Part shown: one piece after another, positions 24,300-36,530 of the stretch
How positions within the stretch are numbered: position 1 is the stretch's first letter
Layout: each line of letters begins with the position of its first letter
Assembly (NCBI RefSeq): GCF_901933205.1
Contig: NC_044582.1
Location: forward strand, 16,591,820 to 16,655,819
Source: Camarhynchus parvulus
Taxonomy: Eukaryota; Chordata; Aves; Passeriformes; Thraupidae
Reading direction: 5' to 3'
DNA: 64,000 nucleotides
Made by a program: the position numbers and the translations under genes
The notes under the pieces: model-generated
What the model was told of the DNA's origin: nothing
Databases searched by the model: none
Seen by the model: only the letters and a program-made list of their open reading frames with translations

Positions 24300-25129
24300 C
24301 CCACTGCAGGCTTAGTCCATCCTGCACACCCTTGTGCACATATTTAAGAAAATATTCCTGAGTTACAAAAAACCTTGTACCTGCAACTTTGTCTTGGGCA
24401 GGAATGGAGTACCATCAAACAGAGGATAACTCTCAAAGTTTTCAGCACAGTTTGGTGGAAAAGAACAAAGGGGAAGAAGAAGAGATAACCAACTTCTAAA
24501 GTAGCTCCTGTTTTCAGTCTTCGCCTCCTGCACGTTTGGAGGCAGCCCCTATTCATCCAGAATCCTGGATCTTAGGAAGACACATGTACTACACCAGGCT
24601 TCTAGCAGGCTCCAGTCAAATTTAACCTGTTAAGTCCTAAAAAACCAAAAAAACACCAACAAAAAGAATCTAACCCAAGTAGGACTTTTGTATTAAATCT
24701 AATACCTGGATAAATCCCTGTGGAACACCAAGGGAATAAAAAGGCAGAGAAAGATGTGCATCCTTTCACTTCATAGCAAAAACACAGCCACTATTCACAC
24801 TGCAAACTCTTTCAGATGATAAATACTGATCCATCCTTCATTGGAAAAACATGGACCTGCAATTTCCACAGGGGCTCCTTTCCAATGCTATGGCCCCATC
24901 CTGTCTTGGAATTTTTTTCCCGTAATTGTACCCATAAAATAAGGATTTGCTCCCTACATAATTATTTGATAGATATCTATTTCTGGAGGATGATCTCACC
25001 TTGTTTATGTAGGAAAACTTCCAGAGGGCTCCAAAGACACACACACACAAAAAGGTACCCACCTCCCCCAAATTATTCCCAGACTTCTCCGGTCTGAACG
25101 TATTTATTTGCAATAATGATTGTGGCTTT
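24300..25129. other. Noncoding stretch, no gene recognised
   Basis: AT-moderate sequence with a run of A-rich phrases at 24635-24665. No exon, RNA gene or transposon is recognised. Confidence 0.5.
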
Positions 25130-25335
25130 ATGTGAGCAGATGGGCAGTCCCTGAGAGGATGATTTGTTTCCCCTCTTTCCTTACTCCATGACGTATTTTA
25201 TGATTTCAGCAGGTCAGTGGCTGCCATGTGTTTCTCTCTAATCTGCGAGCGCTTTTCGTTTGCCTCACTCTTGGCAGCCGCCGTATTTACCAAAGAGATC
25301 AGACACGGACAGATGATGGCACAGATCCAGGCTCC
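25130..25335. promoter_or_regulatory. Possible conserved noncoding element
   Basis: The segment contains CCATGACGTATTTTATG (CRE-like TGACGTA), CTAATCTGCGAGCGC and GGCAGCCGCCGTATTTACC, and retains several CpGs in otherwise AT-rich, repeat-free sequence. It sits directly upstream of the dinucleotide arrays. No coding frame is supported. The call is inference. Confidence 0.2.
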
Positions 25336-25440
25336 TTGAGAGCTCAGCACTTGGATGTTGGCAGCAAATAAAGATATATGGGTTGTTGGTTCAAACTTAC
25401 AGGGGCTTTTTCCCTCATTATATTTCAGTTTATATGTGCA

Positions 25441-25500
25441 CATATACATATATATATATATATATAGATGGATGTGTGTGTGTGTGTGTGTGTGTGTGCG
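25441..25500. repeat. Compound (TA)n-(TG)n microsatellite
   Basis: About nine TA units (25449-25466) are followed by a short GATGGA spacer and 13 perfect TG units (25473-25498). Alternating purine-pyrimidine TG tracts can adopt Z-DNA. Both arrays are likely polymorphic. Confidence 0.93.
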
Positions 25501-28500
25501 CTTGCACACATGTGTTTTTAAATTCTCTTTGCAATACCCTGGACCAGACAGAATACAGATGAGCTGTTATACAAAGAACAATAGATGTCAACTAGATTAC
25601 TACCCACTCCTTTTTTTCTTTTCGTCCTCTTCCTTTTCTTCCCCCCTTTCTTTTTTTATAGGCCAGGGTTGTTATAAATCCTCCATGCCCATTAACCTCT
25701 GAACCCCACTGATGATATCTCTTCCGAGCTAAATTGCCTGTATTTCCAGACATTTGTTTGTTCACTTAGAGGTCTGTTGGCAGAGGGAGGGGGAGGACAG
25801 CCCATCCCTGAATAGGTCTCATGGATTATAAATGAAAATTCTTTCTCTCTTTGTAAGATGATGCTTTGAGACCTGTACCAAATGGACAGCTTGAGTTTAC
25901 AAGCCCACAGGCGGAAGTCAACAGCAGAAAGTTAAACACAACAACAACAAAAATATCCCAGCAGCACAGTGGGATCAATGGATCCATCCCTGTAGGTGTG
26001 TCCTACACAGAAAAACCTCTGACCTGCTGCAGCAGAGGCAGTGAGGGGCTGAGAGGGGCTGGGACACTGCCCTGCAGGGCCAAGGAAGGCAGCAGAGTCC
26101 CTGGAATGGACCAGAATGGGGACGCTGAGAGAGGTGGGGCACTGGGACAGCTGCAGGTGCAGTCAGGGCTTCCAGGGCTTTTGCTCCCATTATTGCCCAG
26201 AAAGGAGAAACCTCTTCATCCTACAGGCTCTGTCCTTTGGATGGCTTTGATGGCACAGAGTTCAGCCACCAAACTACCAAAGGTGGAGCCCTGTGGCTGT
26301 CAGTAGCTCCCAAACATTCTCCAGCAGGATCTACCATGCAGCTTCTCAGTAAACATGGCCTTAGCACTTCCAGGGGGCCTAGCAGCTCATTGGAAACATG
26401 CTGAACAGCACTTCCAGTATCCTGACTTTAAAATAAAACCTTGGAAGCAGCAAGTGTGCTGGCATTCCCAAAGCAGATCTCCTGCCTTCGTTACTGTTAT
26501 ATATATTTAAACTTTTAGCTCCAAAATAACATTTTACTTCCATGCATCATTACATTCATTTAGGAATGGCTTCCATCTGATCTGTCCTGGAGCCAGTTCC
26601 TGAGTCTTTCCTGCCCACCATGGGTGTGAGTCTCTGAATGCTGTGGATACTGGGAAACCAGGAGAGTTTTCCCAGATCCTCTGGCAAGTTACAGCCCCCT
26701 CCCAGCCTTTACATGGAGGGCATCCTCCACCAGCCACTGCTGAGTTATGGAGACTCTGCCCAGCTTTCTGATCCTGTCTCCTGGTTCATTCTCTTCCCTG
26801 GGAACAGGTCTGGACAAGCCTATCCATGAGATACCCATGGATAATTTGGGGGCTTTTCTGCCTGGGGTTTGTCACACCCTGCTCATGGCAGAGGCTTCCC
26901 AGGTAATTTCCATGCCCTGGTTACAGTTCCTGCCTCGTCCTCTGGACCAGTCAGGGGCCAGAGCCCAGAGCTGCAATGAAAAGTGGGGGTTATGTGCCCC
27001 CATAAATGCATGTACAGCCTGCTGTCCCGTGCAGCTGCAGCAGGGACAAACACCTTCCCAGAAAGGAATTCAACAATCTGGGGTGGGGTTTTACAGAGCA
27101 GAGGACAGGAAGCTCCAAAAATCCATGGTTTTCCAGATCATTCATGATTTTCCTGCTTTTTCAGTAACAACTCCTGATTTCCATGGCAACCCTCACATGC
27201 TTCGGTACGTGGTCCTTTTTGCTTATGTGGAGCCCTGTTCCCACTTGCTGGGATGACCAAGCTCCCCAGAGAGCCAACAGAAAGTTCCCAGCACAAACAC
27301 TTCACCCTCTCCATCCTCCTGTGCTGGACATGCACATTTCCCTCTGCCTGGGGTGGCATCACCAGGATTTACCCTCCTGCCTGCTCCCCATCCAAGAGCT
27401 CATTTTAAACTTGGCCATGGCTTCTATTTTAATCCCGCACAGACATTTTTGGAAACACTTACTAAACCATTAACACATTTATAGGAAAGGGAAGATGGTG
27501 ATTAACATTCCCCCCCCCCTTTCCTTTTTTTTGTGTCAATTTTTTGGCTCAGGGGCTGCAGCAGAACCTGGTTACAGCCACGCACACAACTCCAGTGGGT
27601 GTGAATTCCTTCATGGCATAAACTTGAGTTACCTCCCCCTTGTTTTGCTCTTCCTCTGTTTCTATTCACACTGTTCCACCAACAGTCCTGTGCTTGCAAT
27701 AAGATGAACATCATGAGTTTTGTCCCAAGCTCAGAGCCCAACGTGGGAACTTCACCGGGGTTCAGGGTGGGTTTTTGAACAGCCTGTGTTAATGTTCATT
27801 AAGACAGTTGATTTGCCTGCTCTGGAGCGGATGTGTCTCCTTTCTGCACCTTTTGAGATGTTTTCATAAGCAAGAATGGTTTCCAATACAAAGCAGCATC
27901 AATTAGTACATCTATTTATTTTACTGTAATTCACACCCAGGCACTGGCAGTCTCTGATGGCCGAGGTGCAGAATAAATAAACAAAATCCACTTAAGCTAT
28001 GTTAAATTTCTCCCATATGATGGGTCAGAGGAAAATCAAGGCTGCTGGGGGATCTCTGGCCACATGAGATGGTGTGTGCAAAGATGTAACCAACAGAGCA
28101 GCAAATTAGCACAGAGGGAAGAGAGGGTTGGAGAGTGATGCTGAGGAAGCTCAGCAGCCTGGAGCTGGGGAGGAGACCCAGCCACAGAGAGCTTTTTCCT
28201 TGATGAAAAATCCTTCTGACTGATTTTCCAGCTGCATGTTTTTCTTCTCTGCACTGAAATCTCATTTGACACTTCCCAGCACTCATCAGGGAGCTGCATT
28301 CATGAGGGAGATGGCACCCCTGAGCAAGGGGTCGCAGGCACGAACCAGCTGCTGGACCAGGAGGCTGCAAAGGAGGCTGTGACATGAGGATCTGCCCAGA
28401 ACAAGAGCACCAGTGTCTCTTTGGGTAAAGACGACTCTGAATTCATCCCACATCTGGCCAAGGACGCCAAATTTATCACCTGTGAACTTGGAATAATGAA

Positions 28501-29860
28501 ATTATGTTGCTTCCAGGTGGGGTTTGACCTTCTTTTGACTTTGTGGGATGCAGAAGTTTTCCAGGAGAAGTTCAGGCAGGCCACTGGGGACTGGGCTCCC
28601 AAAAACAGTGTTGTGTCACTTTGCTGCCTTTCATAGTTCAAGGTTCCCCCAGGTCCTGCTGGACCTGGAGCTGGGACAGGCTCAGACCTCTGCTTGCATT
28701 GCGAAATCCTGGCTTTTCTTGGACTCCTGTCTACAAGGAAACATCTGATAAAACAGTATCCACCCACAGCTCTTGACATTAGCACTCACCTGAGATGTCA
28801 CTGCACTCTGCTGTTTTCAGGGGACACATCACACTCAGGAGTGTCACAGATGTTCATGCAAGACAAAAACCATAGCTCTGACATGAAAGATTCATCCAAA
28901 CAGTCTCTTACAGTTCTGAGACATCTTTGTTGCATCCAATTTACCCCCCTGAATTTGATGGGTATTAACAGGAGAGTGGGAAGAGATGTTTCCATATAAA
29001 GCCTCTCTTCTCCCTATAAAGCTTCTTCTACTTCCTCTGCTTTCTTCAGGGAAGAATGTAATCATTGCTGAGACAGCAGAGCCATCAGGATGGAGCGGGG
29101 AGCAAGTTACCATCCTCCTTTTGGGTCTGCACGAGGCAGCAGAGCAAACCAATATATAGATTGAAAACTCAAGGCCTTTCCCTTGACTTACAGCAGCTAC
29201 AATAATAAATAAAAGCCAACTCATTTTGTAAAAAGCAGCTTTCAGTAGCTGGCATTTGCTCCTGGCCCTGGAGGGCCTGGGCTCCCACCTGCATCTTTTG
29301 AGAAGCTATTGCCATGCTGTTACACAGGGTATGTGTGGCTTCCCACCTTCCCCAAGATCTGTTCCTGGGCACTGGGTGAAATTTCCCTCGTGCCAACGAT
29401 CCCCAGAGCTGCACAGGCAAGGAAGGACCATTCCAGAAGCTGAACTCTGAGGAAGAGGTATAAAACTAAGGGCCACACAAGAAATTGTAGCTTATTCAGG
29501 CTTGAGAGGTTGAGAGATGGGTCAGGCAGTGTCAGCTCTGTTTAGATGAGAGTCAGCAAAGCAGCCAGCCAGTGCTGCTGCAGACACAGCCAGCAGAACC
29601 TTGCCAGACCAGCAGAACCTCACCATAACACATTTCTCAGGCTTTAGCAAGGAGCCAGGTTTGCCCCGGTGCTCACACAGAGACACGGGGCAGATGGGTC
29701 TGTGTGGCCCCCACGCGCATGCAAGGCCCTGGATCATGGGAAGAAACCTCATGAGCTGCAGAACAAAGACAGAGGTTGGGTTTTGGAGGTGGAAGGAAGC
29801 CCCTGGTGTGTTACCAGCAGCTCCAGGTGGCCACCACATGAGCGAGGGGGAGCGAGCGGA
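25501..29860. other. Noncoding stretch, no gene recognised
   Basis: A polypyrimidine tract at about 25607-25658 ends in TTTTTTTATAG, which is acceptor-like, but no matching donor follows closely. A run of ten C followed by T-rich sequence sits at 27510-27532. The segment 27780-27990 is AT-rich and repeat-free. Open frames of up to 169 codons resemble no known proteins. Confidence 0.5.
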
Positions 29861-29863
29861 GCG

Positions 29864-29970
29864 ATGACAGCGCCGCAGCCATCAGCAAGCCTCTCCAAGA
29901 TGCACTCAGGCATCTGCTCTGCATTAGCATTCTTTTACCTAAAATCAGCATTTGGGAGATATTTAAGCAG
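29864..29970 (+). other. Exon-like segment with strong donor (low confidence)
   Basis: From the ATG at 29864 a frame stays open to a near-consensus donor AGCAG/GTAAGTGG at 29971, and the in-frame stop (TAA) lies inside the donor, as in a coding exon running into its intron. The predicted peptide begins MTAPQPSASLSKMHSG and has a short hydrophobic run. A small GAGCGAGCGGAGCG CpG patch precedes the ATG. There is no homology I recognise and no downstream partner identified. It may equally be chance or part of a noncoding transcript. Confidence 0.15.
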
Positions 29971-30837
29971 GTAAGTGGCTGCACCCATAAGGAAGAGGCA
30001 CTGGAAAGCAGATGGGGGACACCTGACAAGCTGGATGAAGTCAGTGCAAGACAAACACCAGAGCACCGCGTGAGGCTTTGTCAGGGGACACAAAGAGCAG
30101 CAGTGGCCCAGGTCAGCAGCACAGGATACTGCAATAAAATGCTGAGTAGTGAGAATTGCAAGAGTTTTGAAGAAGTGCAATAAAAAGGCTGAAAGCTGTT
30201 GGCCTGTTTCAGCTAGAAACTGTGAACCCCAGGCTTTATCACTTGGAAAGAAGAGTCCTTTGTTTTTATGGCAGGATAACAGTGCACACCACTTGTTCTC
30301 TGCAGTTAAGAGACATTTGCCAGCCCAGCCTGGCTGGAAAGGGGTCATGAGCCAATGTACTCAGCCCTTGCTTCCCTCAGTGTTCTGCAATACCTGAGTT
30401 TATTTTTAAAGCCCAAATTAACAACTACAGCATTCAACCTCAGATAATACCCAAATACAACCAATAACTGTGCAGATGAACAAACCAGACTCAGGTAGGG
30501 GAGAGGACAGCTTCAAAGGCTGTGTGGTAGACACATGCAAACACCTAATAAATATGACAAAAAAACCCATTAGACCAAGAGGAGCAGACTTGACCTTGAG
30601 GCCGAGGAAGCAGGAGGAAGCTGAGGCAAAGGGGATGTCAGAGCAGGAGAGGAGTTTCTGAGGGCCAGCACTGAGCAGTGACAGGGGCAGGGCAGCAGCA
30701 GAGCTCGTCCTCAAAGCCCAGAGCAGGTTTGTTCCTCTGGAGAGTCCAGCCAGAAGCCATTTCTTCTGTCAGCCAGCGGTGTGCACAACTTTTTGTCCAA
30801 GACAGAACTTCAGCCCAGTGAACTCAGCACAAGGGGA

Positions 30838-30950
30838 TGGGTTGGAAGGGCCCTTGAGGATCACCTTGATTCAATACCCCAGTCATAGGAGGGCACAACT
30901 TTCACTAGAGCAGGCTGCTCAGAGTCCCTTCAGTTTCCATCACCAGCTCT
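30838..30950 (-). mobile_element. CR1 LINE 3' fragment
   Basis: The plus strand reads TGGGTTGGAAGGGCCCTTGA, GGATCACCTTGATTCAA, then AGGAGGGCACAACTTTCACT and AGAGCAGGCTGCTCAGAGTC. This matches the reverse complement of the CR1 3' region (GGGTTGGAAGGGACCTT, TTCCACTAGACCAGGTTGCTC). It is an old, truncated, inactive copy. Confidence 0.85.
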
Positions 30951-31799
30951 CCCCCAGCAGGAAATGTCCCTGCCAGTGGTGCCAGCCCCTAAATGCACCC
31001 TGCCAAGCCCAACTCTGCAAGCACACATAGAGCCAGGGACTGCACTGACAGTGAGCAGCTCCTGCACAGTTTTTTAACTTCCCAGTTTTCTAATTTCCGC
31101 AGCCTGAACCACAGGACATGGATGACAACCCCAGCCTGCTCTTTCCAGAGGCCAGAGCACAGGGATTTCACATCCATGTCCTAGTCCAGGCTTTCCTCTC
31201 ATTTCTTTAAGAGACTTAATGCCTCCAATGCTTGGATTCCAGGGTTTTAATGGGTTTAGCTCTGTTTCCCCCTTTCCTGCTCTGCATCTAATACTTCAGC
31301 CCATAAATCTCTGCAAGAACACAGCACAAAAACAGATAAGGAAAGCTGTAGAGCCATAAAATATGCTGGAAAGAACCAACATAAAATCCACCCAATACAA
31401 GGTTTATAACCAAGGGGAGAAGAGGCAAAGAAAGCCAGATTAAGCACTGCTGTCAGTTGAAGTGAGTTGCAGAAAAGGTGCTATATGATAGCTTAATTAA
31501 GCCACAATAGATCTTAATCAATGATAATCACTCTGCTGATGGAAAAGCTTCTGAAGAGCAGCTGAAAACAGGACAAGCCAAGTTTGGGATATTTTCTGCA
31601 AATATGGTGCTGTACTAATAGCAGAGATTCCCCCCTCCTCAAGTCCCACATCCCTGTACCCCTCTCCTCTGGCAGGGATGAACATTTAGAGGGGTCTGAT
31701 GGAGCCATGTCCTTTAAGGGGTCTGTAAATGCCCACCCCATTAACCCTCCCCTGGCACAGCGTGCAAGCAAAGCCTCCCAGCTCATCGCCCCTGGCATC
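30951..31799. other. Noncoding stretch, no gene recognised
   Basis: No exon, RNA gene or transposon is recognised. The open frames are short and mutually overlapping. Confidence 0.5.
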
Positions 31800-32115
31800 T
31801 GTGCAATGATGACACAATTAACATGAATAACTATTCCACTCCATAGATTTAGTCCTTTTCCTCTGGGTAATTATGATCTTCCTTCCCCTCCCCAACACTC
31901 ATTTCAAATCCTCCAGGGTAATATGCAGTCAGCTGATTTTACATTTATCTCGGTTCTATTTGTTTGACACATTTCAAGCAAGCTCCACAAAGCCAAAACC
32001 TCCTGCTCGTTAATAACACTCACATCACCTCCTTCTTAGCTTCTCTAACATGCTGCTTTTATTTGGTCTAATTGCAACTCTCAGCGTGATTAATCACAAC
32101 ATTTTTGCAGGGAGC
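31800..32115. promoter_or_regulatory. Possible conserved noncoding element
   Basis: An AT-rich, repeat-free segment with ATGACACAATTAACATGAAT, GGGTAATTATGATC, TTTGTTTGACAC, CGTTAATAAC and CGTGATTAATCACAAC (GATTAATC, a bicoid/OTX-like palindromic core). It has no coding frame. The dense homeodomain-type cores are the only evidence. Confidence 0.22.
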
Positions 32116-32403
32116 TGGGGAATTTGATATCCCTGTCCTCATATGGATCTGATCACAGCCATGCTGAGAGTCCAGGCACACTTCCTGCAGTCTGAATGGA
32201 AAACCTCAGTGTCAAACAACCCTCCTTGGCCACTGCACACTCATTATCAGTGCTGCCATATTCACCCAGGTCCCAAACGTGGGTAAAAGATTGAAGGTGG
32301 GTAATGGGATCCCATCCTGGGAAATAAAGTTTTCTTCTTACGAAAGTCTCCTTGCAGGTAGGTTCCCTTCTCAATTAAACCTCCAGGCCTTCAACACTTA
32401 CCA

Positions 32404-32462
32404 CACAGAACTGGAGAATCATGTAGGCTGGAAAGGGCCTTGAAGACTGTCAAGTCCAACAG
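32404..32462 (-). mobile_element. CR1 LINE 3' terminal remnant
   Basis: The plus strand reads CACAGAACTGGAGAATCATG, TAGGCTGGAAAGGGCCTTGA, AGACTGTCAAGTCCAAC. It follows the reverse complement of the CR1 terminus (CACAGAATCATAGAAT, GGTTGGAAGGGACCTTAAAGATCAT, AGTCCAAC). About 60 bases are recognisable. Confidence 0.75.
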
Positions 32463-35400
32463 TTAAAAGTTACCAGTGAAGTTAGAAGCTTAAAGAACTA
32501 AAATTATGCCCAGAAAGACCCTCAATTCAAGGGGCTGAGTCTCTCTGGAGAAAGACTGCAGAGATGGTAAAAGGCACCATGGAGAACAAGCTCAGAATTC
32601 ATCTCAGTTAATTTTTCTTACACACAGAACCAAAACCACCAAAACTCCTCAAACCTGAGTTTGATTCTTGCAACAGGTACAGCTTGGATTTTTAATTTTT
32701 TTTTAATTTTTCAGCGCTACTGATGAAAAGTTTTTAAATCAGCAATCTTGGAATGTTGTCTCTGTCTTATAGAATTCAGTGGCAAAGCTCCCATGGACTT
32801 TAAAGAAACATGAAGAGCAAGGGTGTAGGTTTCTGAAGCATCGCCTGGAGGTCACACATTAATATTTGATGGTGACACAACCTTGCCTCCCAGTGGCAGG
32901 AGCAGCAGGACTGTGGTTTGCTTCTCCACTGGAGGCTCAATCTTTCCCAGTTAACCAGTGATGCAGTGTCTCATCCACTTTCCACCTTACAAATCCCTCT
33001 TCCTGCCCCAAAATCAGCTGGGGAAAGGCCCGGGCTGTTTCCCAGGAGCGAACTTTCCTTCCCCCTTCCCTCCTACCAAGGCAGACTGTCAGACCCGATG
33101 AAAATCACACCAACAGCCTCTCCTACCCACTGCTCTCCCAGGCTGCATATTCTCCACATCATTTGCTTTGTAAAGCCCTTTAATTAATCGGGAAAGGCCC
33201 AGTGATTATCACCTACTCAGAAAACACTATTTGAGAGCGGGGAATTAACTGCAGGCTCCGACTCTAACCCAGAGTTTCATCTTTTTCCCGATGATCTCCT
33301 ACAAGTTCTATTCCCCTTTCGGTGCTAGACCAGATGTTATCACTTGGGCGCTGAAAGGCTGAGAGAGCCAAGAGCTAAACACGGGATTGGGGATGGTGTG
33401 TGAAGGGGGAAAGACCTTTGGAAGACAGGCAGAAGATAAAGCAGGTCGTGTACCCCATATCCCACACATGGAGGGGTTCTGAGGCTAAAAGAGCATGGAT
33501 TTCATGGGCAGGGAGCTGTGAATTTCCCATGGATGGAGCTGCCTGGTCACCCATGTACCATAAAACATCCCTGCTCCAGCCAGCAGCCGCTGACAGGGTG
33601 AAACCTGCATGACCACACCAGCAGAAGGTGATAAGTGTGTGATAACACGGATGTGATGCTCCTAAAATCCTCCACCTAAAATCTCTGGTTGTTTACTGAG
33701 CATTTTTCACACATGCACCTCTGCGTGTGTCTGTAGCCCTGACAACAGGCTGCACGCAAAGCGGTGTTTCTGGGTGTAAGGTATTCACCCAGCCAAGGCC
33801 TCCCAAAAGAAAATGGGAATACAGGCTCTGAAAAGCCCCCCAGAGCACAGGGCAGCCCTGCCAAAACCAACACCTCACAATTCCTCATTTTTCTCAGCTG
33901 TCTCTGTGCCGATGCCTTTTCCAGGTGCCCAGATCCCAAACTCCTCCCACCCCCACCGGTGCTTGAACTGTGACAAACAGCCCTGGAAAAGCATTGCTGC
34001 TCTGGAATCACATTGTTTTGTTTGTGTTTGAGTTCTCTAAGGAAAAAAAAGGACTTTGTTCCCCCGAATATTTTTAAAACCCCATCTCTAAGTCACCATT
34101 AGCATTCTAAAATGCTGTTAAATTGCATCTGCACAGGTACACGCTGTCCTGCTCTGGGACCATTACTTGGAGAAATGCAAGCTGTATGGATTCTGTCTCA
34201 CTTCTACCAAAATAAATTCTAAATATCTACAGACAAAATAATCAACAATAACTGACAACGATGAATGAAGGGATCTGCAATTACAATTTATTATCCAACC
34301 ATACTCTTCCTCTAAGCTGCCCAGGGACAGCAGGAGCCAGGGATCTTCTGCTGATAAAGATGATCCAGAGGGGTTGATGGAAGCTTTTTCATTCACACAG
34401 AGCACTGCAGGTCGGTGTCTGCACAAGCTTTCCTCACCATCCCCATCACTCAGAGCAAAAAAACCACACTCAGAGCAAAGGGGGAGCATCAGCCAAGGCT
34501 GGGAGTTTTTTCCCTGCTCTAACGTTACGCTACGCACAGTCAGAAAATCTATCAAAGCACCCGCCCGAGCAGCCTGCTTCAGCTTTTAATGTGCTTAATA
34601 TAGACTTGTGAGGAGTGTCTGCAGTTCAGACACAGCTCACTCGAGAGCACAGCGTGAGCATTGCGCACAGGCAGCTTTGGATCTCAGCAGCAGCACGGAG
34701 CAGCTGCCAGGCAGGTCCCTGTCTGCCGCCTCCCCAGAGGGCTCTGTCCCCAAAGGCTCCTCTGGCCCCAGAGAGAGGGACAGACAGACAGATCTATGGG
34801 TACACAGCGTGCCCTTGCTCCTGGCACACACCCCACGCCCCTTTCTGCTGAGTTTTTCCCCTCTAACAACTCAGCCAGGCGCATTCTCAGGCGAGTTGTG
34901 CCTGGAAAAGAGCACAGAGCTGGCAGCAGGAGGGACAGCCCCTACAGCTCAGTGATGGCAGATTTGGCACCAGGTGCTTTGCACTGCACGCTGCTGCTCA
35001 AACAACTTAAACACATCCTGAGGAGACACCAGGGACCATCCTTGCCTGGCTAAACACCAGGGCCAGAACAGATACAGATCACTGGGAACATTTCCTCGTG
35101 GAAATGCACAGACCACACACCAAATTCAGCCTTCTTCAGCTCAGCACGAAAAGAACCCAAACAAAACACCCAACACCTCCTTCCTCAGCAGCAGCAAGCA
35201 GCCCACAGGGCTTCTGGCAGATTTGGGATGAGAAAACCCATGAGCAGCATCTGTCCTTCCCACTGATGGAGATGTGCACCCACCCAGGGTGACACCAGCA
35301 TCAGATTAAGTCACTCCTGAGAGGAAGGGGGAACAGCAAAGGCAGCAGAGTACACGGCTGTCTGAGCACCACCATGCTGGAAACAGGCTGCTATCACCTG

Positions 35401-36510
35401 TCCCAGCACACACCAGGGATTCTGGAGCTTTTCTGACACACAGGGATGCAGATTGTATTTCATTAAAAGCCCCTTTTGAGGAGATAAATGAGTAACTTGT
35501 TTTAACTATAGTGTTTGTCTTTTACTGACTCTGGCATCCTGAAGAAGAAAGACTGTAAAGCTTACATTAATAAGAAAATTACAAATGTCGCCAAAATGGA
35601 TAAGTAGCTGAATGGTCTTTGTCTCCTACCACACCACTTTATCACACTTGAAACAGAAGCCAGTTCTGAAAAACATATTTGAGGACCTTTTTCATCTACC
35701 CAGATGTGTTAGGGTATTTTAGTAGAATGAAGGGGCTACTTCTTTATGTCTTATAAGGCAGAAGGAATATCCACCCTTCCTGAAGTTTAATTCTTTTGAA
35801 TTTTGTATTCACGTAGCTTGTGCATCCTGATGGAAAAAAAATCACATGGTTCTAGATATCCTGAACATGTCAGAAAGGCTTTAGTGAAGCCCACTTGTCT
35901 GGCATTAGTCTGTCCATTTGTTCTGTGTTGGCTACAAGCAGAGAGATGAGAAGGAAGTCCTGCAATGAAGGAGTGCTTAAACCAAAGCTCACTGGTTTTT
36001 CTGCGCGCATCAGAACTTCACCAGGCAGGCACTTTTACACCAGTGATATAATCTAGTTTTGACAATTTCAACCTGTTTGAGTTTGATTCCCCAGAAATAT
36101 TTCACTGTTTCTGCCATAAGTTATACTTTGAACTGAAAAAATAATTTGACCTGAAATGGAACCAGTTTAAGAAGAGGAAAGCAACATGTCGTATTTTAAT
36201 ATCTATTTTGTACTAGAAATGTTGCTTGATTGGAATGAGTACTATTCTGTAGCTTTTCAGTTAAAAAAAAATAAACAAAAACCAACAATTCCGAATTCCT
36301 TGGCCCAGCATTTTAACTGGAGTCCCGGGGGAGCTGGTGGTGTTTGCTCCCTCCTGGCTCATGTTCAGACCCTCCATCCACCCTGACTCACCTCCTCTCT
36401 TCCTGGAGAGTTCAGAGGAAGTTCCATCTTCCCAGCGATTAGCACACCAGGCAGTCCTTTCTGTGCAGCTTCTTCCCTTATCAGCAGCCCCATTTCCTAA
36501 AAACTAAGAA
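32463..36510. other. Noncoding stretch, no gene recognised
   Basis: No gene is supported. The segment 33180-33365 is repeat-free with CTTTAATTAATCGGG and CpG-retaining motifs and may be another weak conserved-element candidate. The segment 34600-35060 is GC-richer with overlapping open frames on both strands. The segment 35450-36300 is AT-rich. A short duplicated ACTCAGAGCAAA motif lies near 34448-34480. Confidence 0.5.
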
Positions 36511-36530
36511 AGGGGGGTGGGTGGGGGTGG
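36511..36530 (+). repeat. G-rich tract with G-quadruplex potential
   Basis: Runs of six, three, five and two G are separated by single T residues. Short loops favour a stable quadruplex on the plus strand, although the last run limits a regular four-run structure to two tetrads. Confidence 0.6.
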
